Below are positions 57,104 to 64,000 of a stretch of 64,000 bases of DNA, in pieces. The position numbers and the translations under genes are program-made. Origin of the DNA: Arachnopeziza araneosa. Taxonomy: Eukaryota > Ascomycota > Leotiomycetes > Helotiales > Arachnopezizaceae. Positions within the stretch are counted from its first letter, which is position 1; each line of letters opens with the position of its first letter. The DNA lies in the NCBI GenBank assembly GCA_003988855.1, contig QYAI01000049.1:186001-250000 (forward strand). The letters are read 5' to 3'. Under the pieces are notes generated by a model. It was not told where the DNA came from and searched no databases. It saw only the letters and a program-made list of their open reading frames with translations.

Positions 57104-57658
57104 GGATCTTGGTCTAAAACTAGGGCGTATGATCACTAATGTTTTGCTATAGTCTATAGAGATTGATGGAGGTTGAATTGGTTGATTCGGGCTGCGACGA
57201 TGGATCACGATGGTCTACAAATAAAGATATCAAGGGGAGCATCGGGGGAAGCTTGTACGATAAGGATACTATGGACTGTATTCTAGTGGACATGGAGAGG
57301 TGATCAATGGATGGCATTGTTGTGACACGGGTTAGGAAGCATTACGGGCGTTAATCTATCAATGGATCTCACCTTTCTCCAACTATGATATGCAATTGAA
57401 GAGTATTAGTACGCCAAAGAGAAGACTGGCATCTTTGAAAATCGGCAACTTCGAGGTTTCCCCAAGCGAGCTGATCTTACTCTGCATCTCAGACCTCAAG
57501 CTGTATTATTGAAGTGTACAAGCCAGATTTTGGAGGGGTTATTTTGTTCTTTCGAACAGATTGTACACTCAGGTATTATCAACCCGTGAAATATGCTACA
57601 AATAGATTTCCCAATCCACCCACTAGGTTGCGCCAACTCCTTTTTGTTTCAAATATCC
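57104..57658. other. Intergenic interval between convergent genes
   Basis: 3' sides of the TOM6-like and NFS1 genes. Nothing recognisable; the first bases may hold a last small intron of the TOM6-like gene. Confidence 0.5.
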
Positions 57659-59444
57659 TCAGTGCTGGCTCCACTCAATGCTATCAAGGGCAATTCCTTC
57701 TTGAACTAGTTCCCAAAGGGGGCTCAGTTCTCTCAAGAACGTAACTCGCTCTTTAACAGCCTTCAAAACATAGTCAATCTCACCCTCGGTTGTGAAACGT
57801 CCAATGCCGAATCGAATACTGCTATGAGCGTTCTCGTCACTGCTACCAAGAGCTCGCAAAACGTAACTAGGTTCAAGTGACGCAGATGTACACGCGCTAC
57901 CAGATGATAGCGCAATGTCTTTCAATGCCATTAATAGAGACTCGCCCTCAACGTAAGAAAATGAGACGTTGACACATCCGGGGTAGAAGCGATCTGAGTC
58001 TCCGTTTTGTGCTGTATGTTCCATTGACAGTAATCCTTTTAAAAGTCTGTCCGAGAGCATCTTGACTCGTTTGGAATCATACTAGAATAATCAGTCAAAC
58101 TTCAAGACCTAGTCTCATAAATACACGAGAATAAAGATCAATCAGAAAAGGTACTGTGTCTCGTCAAGGAAGCCTCAACTTGCAAGCAAGGAGATCACTA
58201 GGAAAGCCATGCATATGTAAAAGTAGATCATCACATAGGGTAAACAATGAATGAGAAAATAGGTACTCACAGCCATTTCCTCTTTTGCAATTCTGCAAGC
58301 CTCTCCAAATCCAACTACTAGCGCAGGTGCAAGTGTGCCACTTCGCAGCCCTCTCTCCTGGCCACCACCACTAATGATTGGGTCGATTCTGACTCGTGGT
58401 CTCCTTCGAATATAGCATGCGCCCATACCCTTTGGTCCATAGATTTTGTGTGATGAAATTGACATCAAATCAATGTTCATTTTGTTCACGTCAAGAGGGA
58501 TCTTTCCGACAGCCTGTGCACCATCAGTATGGAAGAAGATCTTGTTCGCTCTGCAAAGCTTTCCGATCTCTTCTAGAGGCTGAATGACACCAATTTCGTT
58601 GTTGACTGCCATGATACTAACAAGAGCCGTATCAGGACGAATTGCTGCTTTCAATTCCTCCATGTCGATCAATCCATTGGATTGTACCGGAAGATACGTA
58701 ACGTCGAATCCTTCGTCTTGTAAATGCCGGCAGCTGTCCAGAACACATTTGTGTTCGGTTTGGCTGGTTATTATATGCCTCTTCTTTCCACCCCGTCCAA
58801 AGAACCTCGCGACTCCTTTAATGCTCATATTGTTGCTCTCCGTGGCACCACTAGTGAAGATGATCTCCTTAGAGTCAGCACCAATGAGATTGGCGCAGTG
58901 CTGTCGAGCAAGCTCGACAGCTTTTTCAGTCTCCCATCCATAAGCATGTGTTCTCGAATGTGGATTGCCATAAAGCCCGGAGTAGAAAGGTAACATGGCA
59001 TCCAGCACACGAGGATCTAAAGGCGTCGTTGCTTGCATATCAAGATATATTGGTCTTTCGCCTTCATCCATAACAGTAGCCTGTTTCAGCACCCCTATAA
59101 GCTGTCAACATGTGATAACTACATTTGAACATTAGATGCAAACCAGCAATCGGACTCATCATCGCATCCGCATTAACACTCGTTCCGGGTACTGCCTGAT
59201 TCTCTGGAAGCTTTCCAGTTTCTGCAAAGAATGCCTTTTGTTCCGCACGAATCGCAGTATCGACACTGATTTGGGCACTATCCTTCTTGGTCTCCGAAAC
59301 CCATCTTTGCTGAGAGACTATTGGATTTGATAGCCCCGCCACTCTCGGAATATTCGAATTTCTCAGTAAAGCAGAAGAAAGACTCGGGGACTTCAAGCAG
59401 AGCCTTGAAGCCTGCCGTAAAGACTTCGATGCCAGGTTAGACAT
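57659..59444 (-). CDS. NFS1: Mitochondrial cysteine desulfurase NFS1
   Basis: PLP enzyme that releases sulfur from cysteine for Fe-S cluster assembly and tRNA thiolation. Three exons, 59444-59144, 59094-58271 and 58081-57659, giving 515 residues. Residues 1-100 include an Arg/Ser-rich mitochondrial presequence (MSNLASKSLRQASRLCLKSP). Then come YLDMQATTPLDPRVLDAMLP, the cofactor region ATESNNMSIKGVARFF, HTDGAQAVGKIP, the PLP lysine in SSHKIYGPKG, and the catalytic Cys loop SSGSACTSASLEPSYVLRAL. The ending SPLWELVQEGIALDSIEW-SQH matches eukaryotic NFS1. The second intron is 189 nt, long for this window. Start at 59444 was chosen at the presequence; the in-frame ATG at 59501 adds little. Divergent from the amphiphysin gene. 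Confidence 0.96.
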
Positions 59445-59929
59445 GGCTGGCGTTCTGACTTGATCAGATAAGATTCTGGAGGCAAGGCAAAGATATTTCA
59501 TCCAAAGCGAAGCTAGGTAGGAAACAAAGAGGGGCCGTGCACGTGCATTGTTTTGTGCATGGGATTAATGACCTCACGGATCGGAGGGCAAAAGGCGAAG
59601 CAAGATTATGCACAAGCCGTGAAGTAAAACTCGCGGTTCTGTACGGCTTTTCCAAAACTCCGTAGAAATCACTTTCTGCGATATTTGGAAGATTTCATGA
59701 GACGAGAACGTGTAAGGCACCCGTACAGCAAAATAAGCAGTGTGCTAAGCCACGCCAGTCCGTCGTCATCGGCGCAAAACGCAAACGGTCTTAACAACTC
59801 TTTTAAATTCCAAGTCCGCGCCGCTGCCAACTTTGATCCTACAACAGCAACAGCACGCGCAAGGCTTCCACAAACCTCCAGCTATTTATTTTATCATTTA
59901 ACTGGTTTCGGCACACCAAGGAGGAGGAA
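59445..59929. promoter_or_regulatory. Divergent promoter region between NFS1 and the BAR-SH3 gene
   Basis: A 485-bp gap between outward-facing starts, expected to hold both promoters. No specific element identified. Confidence 0.45.
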
Positions 59930-61335
59930 ATGAGCTTCAAAGGCTTTCAGAAGAGTGTCATCCGGGTACGGCGGGGAGAGGGCGGGGTTATGTCTTGAAG
60001 ACTGACAGTATGGCAGGCGCCTCAACAATTCAAAGCCAAATTCAACTTGGGAGAGCATACTAAAGATGCCGTCTATATCGATGCGGAACGGCGTTTTCAG
60101 GAACTGGAGACTGAGACCAAGAAGCTGCATGATGAGAGTAAGCGGTACTTTGATGCGATCAATGGCATGATGAACCATCAAATCGAGTTCTCGCAAGCTA
60201 TTGCAGAGATCTATAAGCCAATATCTGGCCGTATGTCGGATCCAGACTCGATCATCTCGGAAGGAAACCCGGAGGGTATTCAGGCATGTGAGGAATACGA
60301 GGCGATTGTGAAGGATCTGTTAGCTACGCTACAACCGGAGCTGGAGATGATCGAAACAAGAGTCATTCGACCTGCCGACGAGTTGTTGGAAATCGTCAAA
60401 GTTATCAGGAAAAGCGCAACCAAACGGCAGCATAAACAGCTTGATTACGACCGACATCGAGCCACCCTGAAAAAGCTGCAGGATAAGAAGGAGAAGTCTC
60501 TCAAAGATGAGAAGGCACTTTACAAGGCGGAAAACGATGTGGAGTCAGCTACCCAGGACTTCGAGTATTACAATAACCTACTGAAAGAAGAGCTCCCAAA
60601 ACTCTTCACACTAGAACGAGAGTTCATCCGACCATTGTTCCAATCTTTCTACTACATGCAGCTGAACGTCTTTTACACGCTTCATGAGAAGATGCAAGGA
60701 TGCGACATTGGGTATTTTAACCTACAACTCGATGTTGAAGAGGGATTTGAAGCAAAGCGAGGTGATATTCGAGAGCAAGCCGAAGCCTTGTCGATTACGA
60801 AATTCAAGACGACTGGTGCCAAACGACCGCCACGATTGGGCCCTGGGAGCAGCAGACTTGCAATAGAAGGAAGCAAGCCCTCTCCAAAACCGCTAGCTAT
60901 CACTGCAGGTCCGACGCGCACTTCAACCGAGGATTCCGATCATCCACCCCCACCCTACTCAAGTCAACTCTCACCCACGAGTGGTGAGACAAGCCTTGGA
61001 CGTGCCAACTCGACGAGTTCTGCGTGGGGAGCAGTAGCAAAAGCAAAAGCCAAAGCCCCCCCTCCACCTAAACCCAAACCCTCAAGACTGAGTGGAGTGC
61101 CTGCTGCAGAGACTGTTACCGCTTTGTATGACTATGAGGCTCAAGCAGAAGGGGACTTGAGTTTTACCACAGGCGATATCATAGAAATTGTAACAAGAAC
61201 AAATAACGATAACGAATGGTGGATTGGAAAGATGAAGGGCAAGCAGGGACAGTTTCCAGGTGAGTTACCTCCTCGGTCAGTAATGGTAGAAGGAATACTA
61301 ACTGCGGCATAGGCAATTATGTCCAGTTGAACTGA
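59930..61335 (+). CDS. Amphiphysin-like BAR-SH3 protein (RVS167/Hob1 family)
   Basis: Membrane-curving scaffold of endocytosis and actin patches. Three exons, 59930-59965, 60017-61259 and 61313-61335, giving 433 residues. It begins MSFKGFQKSVIRAPQQFKAK, the amphipathic start of fungal amphiphysins. The BAR domain runs to about residue 240 (DAVYIDAERRFQELETETKK, IRPADELLEIVKVIRK, REFIRPLFQSFYYMQLNVF). A Pro/Ser-rich linker (APPPPKPKPSR) leads to a C-terminal SH3 at about 376-433 (VTALYDYEAQAEGDLSFTTG, NEWWIGKMKGKQGQFPGNYV). The last 23-nt exon restores the SH3 ending FPGNYVQLN. Without the intron (GTGAGT, then ACTAAC, then GCATAG) the SH3 would lose its final strand and gain an unrelated tail. 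Confidence 0.94.
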
Positions 61336-62523
61336 GCGCTTTAGAGAGCTTTAGAGAATATAACAACCAAATAATGCTTGAGAGGCCAAGCGCGAGGTAG
61401 ACCCGATGGTAATGCATCTGCAGCCAGAAATGGCTTCAAAGGGTTAGACAAAGGCAGAGGTATCTTGTAACAGGCTAGGCCATGGCATTACTCTTACGTG
61501 CTATTGCATTGCATCAACACAACTCACTCACTCAATACCACCTTCCTTTCCTTACAAGTCGAAGGATCTGATCACATGCGCATTTTCTTTTCTTTTTCTT
61601 TTCGTCCGTTTCCTCCCCCTTCCTTCTTGTGCTTTTGTTCCTGAACTTTGCATTATGTGTTGAGTTGGCAACAAGGCGAAACGAGGCATCATCCCAGTTC
61701 GCATACATCCCCCACCCTTTACAGAGCCTCATACTTCTCTCAACGCAACCTATCCTATCCTATCCTGTCCTGTCCTGTCTTGTCCTGCACCCCTCTCCCT
61801 CTCTTCTTCTCCTTTATCCCTCAATCTAATCCAATCTAATCCAATCCATCCAATTCACCCATCACACATGACCATGCTCGTACCGCGCCCAACCCAACCT
61901 CTACCCTCTCCCAACCCAGGTCTTCCCGGTGCCATCAACCCACTCCCACCGCACTCGGGCGCTGGCCGTTGGTCACAGATCGGAAATCTGCCCACCCTAA
62001 TGCAGAGACTGGAAATCAGCCTCGCCATCCTGCCCCCCTCCCCCTCCCCCTCCTTGATCAGCCCGCGCTTATGTGCATCGGGAGCCGTGGAAGGCCGCTG
62101 ATAGGTCCCGAGGAAAGAGATGCGTGCATGTGGCTCTCGTCGTTTCAGTCATGGTGCAGATGGTGAAGGGCCGTGGGTGGTGGGAAGAACCCGTGAACCC
62201 GTTGGTTTTCTTGACAGATAGCAGCCTCATTGGAGATATTGGATGTCACATAATTCAAGACTCCGTGGCTGCGAGCCTAAATATGTAGAGAACCTATTCT
62301 GATATTCTGCTTAAGCGCAAGCCAATCGTTGATCATCGCGCCTAAAATAGTAACCTGAGATGTATTTGTTTTATTGAATCTCCATGTACGAGCAAGATGC
62401 ATACATAGAGCCTGGGCGATAGATACGCTAGCCATGTACGACCATATGCAGAGCTCAGCTAAAAGTCTAAACAGTGTTCTAGACAACGCCTATGATACGA
62501 TTCCCTCCAGTATCTTGCTGTCA
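61336..62523. other. Intergenic interval between convergent genes with pyrimidine repeats
   Basis: 3' sides of the amphiphysin and F-box-type genes. Pyrimidine-rich from 61540 to 61860, including the pentanucleotide runs at 61749-61853. No supported gene. Confidence 0.5.
61749..61853. repeat. TCCTA/TCCTG pentanucleotide runs and CTAATCCAAT repeats
   Basis: Consecutive CCTAT units change into CCTGT units (about 61749-61787); a second run of AATCTAATCC-type units lies at about 61822-61853. Typical slippage-prone simple sequence on the pyrimidine strand. Confidence 0.75.
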
Positions 62524-64000
62524 TTACTCGTGAATCATATCCTTCGCCTTTTGATCCTTCCCAAAGTAAAATCCCCGGTTGATATCCGGATACATGGCAG
62601 ATTCTTTCCACGCCCATTTACCATTGCCACGTCTAGCACCATCGTGGATCTCAACCATCGCCTGTCCGCTTGTGACATTGACGACGGTCCCGCCGCCACC
62701 AATAGCCTTCTCTTTTCCTTTTCGATCAACCACCACCGTCCTATCCGCTTCACCCACGTCAATGTATGCATAACCTTCTTTCTCTCCCCAGTCCGTGCAA
62801 CCTGCGGCCCTCCCATCCACATGGGGACCTTCTCCCACACCTTTGGGGCTCCATTTCTTAAGCCCAACAAGCTTGATGGCAGGATCGAAACCTACAAAAA
62901 TTAAGGCGCGAGGCTGTCCACAACTTCCTGTAATGTAGACGAGACTTCTCTCATCAGCCGTGCCTTCGACATTTCCCAAATGACTTGGTGGGTTCATGAG
63001 CCTATAGATCATGTCTATCTCGCTATTCGGATGGTTTGGGTCCTGTGCTGGCGGCCAATAGGCGATTGGTGGAACTTTGTACATTTCATGCAGAGCAGTG
63101 TCGACGTCTTCGGGTGGTGTGCAACGTAAAAGCTCGTCTGCATCACGCAAAGGCGGCCCGAGATTTCTCGTTCCGGCTCGCAGCCGCAAGCGTTGAGTAC
63201 CGGTCCAGTCACTTGGAAGGGGGTCATCCACAAGGTCCATGAATGTGCTGCAGTCTGGAAAATACGTGCGAATGCGAGATTTCGCCAATGTGTGCGTGGG
63301 CTGCCTTGATCCGTCATTTCCTGGATGGGTATCTTCTGGTCGGCGGGCGAAGGGGTTTATAAAGTGGGGGTGGTCCTCTTTTGAATCAATGAGGCGAGCA
63401 AGTTGAGGATCCGGGTAGTTGGCAGGACTTGTGTCGTTCTCGTCGGAAAGGTAGGAGGTGTTTGCAGTGCGTGATGAGGTACCAGCTGAAGACGAAGGCA
63501 AATTTGTACTGACATCTGCGATGGAGCCAACACCGTCATTGGAAGAGCTTCCAATACCTGTGCAAACAACTGCTGGGCTCAGGTCCGATTGAGAGTAAGC
63601 CATCTCAATGTCTTCGTTCCTGACCGGAAATTTTATGTCTGTTGTGTAGTATGTTCGTTGACTTTTGCTTGAACCAAGATACCACTCCTTTCTAGCTTCG
63701 ACAATCCTCAGCGCGCCAGTAGACTCGTCCTCGAATAGGCGCAAGTTCGTCCATCTGTCATCGATAGGGCCTTCTTGATGTTGGCGTCTCCACATAGTCT
63801 TGTTCTCTGTCTTTTCCACTAATGCTTTAGAAGGAGAGTTTAAAGGAAAGCGCATACAATGATAAAAGGAAGTCCAGTCAATTTCCTCCACCTCGAACGA
63901 AGTCTGATTAGAGAGAGCGTAGAAACAGCCATCATAAAGTTCAAAGCAAATATTAGACCCGATCTCAGACCCAACTAGATCTGGGAAATGCACCTTTTCA
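62524..64000 (-). CDS. F-box-type fungal protein, C-terminal part (truncated by window edge)
   Basis: A minus-strand frame open from the window edge to a stop at 62524, about 492 codons and without introns, so the N-terminus is missing. The layout resembles large fungal F-box proteins whose C-terminal half is a beta-rich, lipocalin-like region. Blocks include SNICFELYDGCFYALSNQTS, EIDWTSFYHCMRFPL, WTNLRLFEDESTGALRIVEA, RKEWYLGSSKSQRTYYTT, a Ser-rich insert, RIRTYFPDCSTFMDLVDDP and RSLVYITGSCGQPRALIFVG. It ends DINRGFYFGKDQKAKDMIHE. The F-box itself would lie outside the window, so its role as an SCF substrate receptor is an inference from the type of C-terminal half. Confidence 0.7.
   Translation of the reverse strand, partial: EKVHFPDLVGSEIGSNICFELYDGCFYALSNQTSFEVEEIDWTSFYHCMRFPLNSPSKALVEKTENKTMWRRQHQEGPIDDRWTNLRLFEDESTGALRIVEARKEWYLGSSKSQRTYYTTDIKFPVRNEDIEMAYSQSDLSPAVVCTGIGSSSNDGVGSIADVSTNLPSSSAGTSSRTANTSYLSDENDTSPANYPDPQLARLIDSKEDHPHFINPFARRPEDTHPGNDGSRQPTHTLAKSRIRTYFPDCSTFMDLVDDPLPSDWTGTQRLRLRAGTRNLGPPLRDADELLRCTPPEDVDTALHEMYKVPPIAYWPPAQDPNHPNSEIDMIYRLMNPPSHLGNVEGTADERSLVYITGSCGQPRALIFVGFDPAIKLVGLKKWSPKGVGEGPHVDGRAAGCTDWGEKEGYAYIDVGEADRTVVVDRKGKEKAIGGGGTVVNVTSGQAMVEIHDGARRGNGKWAWKESAMYPDINRGFYFGKDQKAKDMIHE

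Noticed and set aside
61868..62101. Pro-rich 77-codon open frame in the 3' gap
   Set aside because: Composition reflects the pyrimidine-rich simple sequence; nothing suggests a protein.
1..64000. A secondary-metabolite or other functional gene cluster
   Set aside because: The genes are mostly unrelated housekeeping functions; no backbone synthase or matching set of tailoring enzymes is present.

Overview
The window is nuclear DNA from a filamentous ascomycete (Pezizomycotina). Genes are dense on both strands. Introns are short (about 45-190 nt), mostly GT-AG, with CTAAC/CTGAC-type branch sites. Proteins such as the RPB2 fragment, the SOM1/FLO8-like LisH regulator, the Zn2Cys6 factor and the kelch protein remnant fit Leotiomycetes (Helotiales-like) best. 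The class-level placement is an inference from protein recognition without any search.

Layout. 1-1982: 5' part of RPB2 (minus, cut by the window edge). 3103-4602: zinc alcohol dehydrogenase (minus). 6898-8570: proline racemase / hydroxyproline epimerase-like gene (plus). 10081-11774: MOSC-oxidoreductase-ferredoxin fusion (minus). 12657-15213: SOM1/FLO8-like regulator (minus). 16689-17410: TRAPP subunit BET3 (minus), divergent from 17659-18905, a U5 snRNP 40K-type WD40 protein (plus). 20212-21481: two-pass membrane protein (plus). 22982-23865: seven-knuckle CCHC protein (plus). 25319-26913: DMC1 recombinase with 12 exons (plus). 27155-28084: RRP7 (plus). 28925-30455: broken kelch membrane protein gene (minus). 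31227-32217: dienelactone hydrolase family protein (minus), divergent from 32709-38074, a 1770-residue coilin-like protein (plus). 39042-39590: small signal-peptide protein (plus). 39870-41009: EFM3/FAM86 methyltransferase (minus), divergent from 41191-41718, ribosomal protein eS24 (plus). 44325-45888: Zn2Cys6 factor (minus) with a long upstream gap. 49298-50734: PPIL4-type cyclophilin with RRM (plus). 50958-54876: unrecognised 1276-residue protein (minus). 55662-56528: unrecognised 270-residue protein (minus), divergent from 56765-57103, a TOM6-like protein (plus). 57659-59444: mitochondrial cysteine desulfurase NFS1 (minus), divergent from 59930-61335, a BAR-SH3 amphiphysin (plus). 62524-64000: C-terminal part of an F-box-type protein (minus, cut by the window edge).

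Most genes are housekeeping (transcription, splicing, ribosome, traffic, Fe-S, recombination). They share divergent promoters but form no metabolic cluster. I see no CRISPR array, phage or intact transposon, and I could not identify a tRNA by eye.

The most unusual content is (a) four microexons of 7, 9, 10 and 12 nt in four neighbouring genes, each joining conserved protein motifs and one encoding the catalytic cysteine of the racemase-like enzyme; (b) a very large fungal protein with the coilin layout (ubiquitin-like N-terminus, Ser/acidic linker, atypical Tudor-like domain); (c) a MOSC protein fused to its own ferredoxin-reductase module; (d) a kelch pseudogene with three independent lesions.
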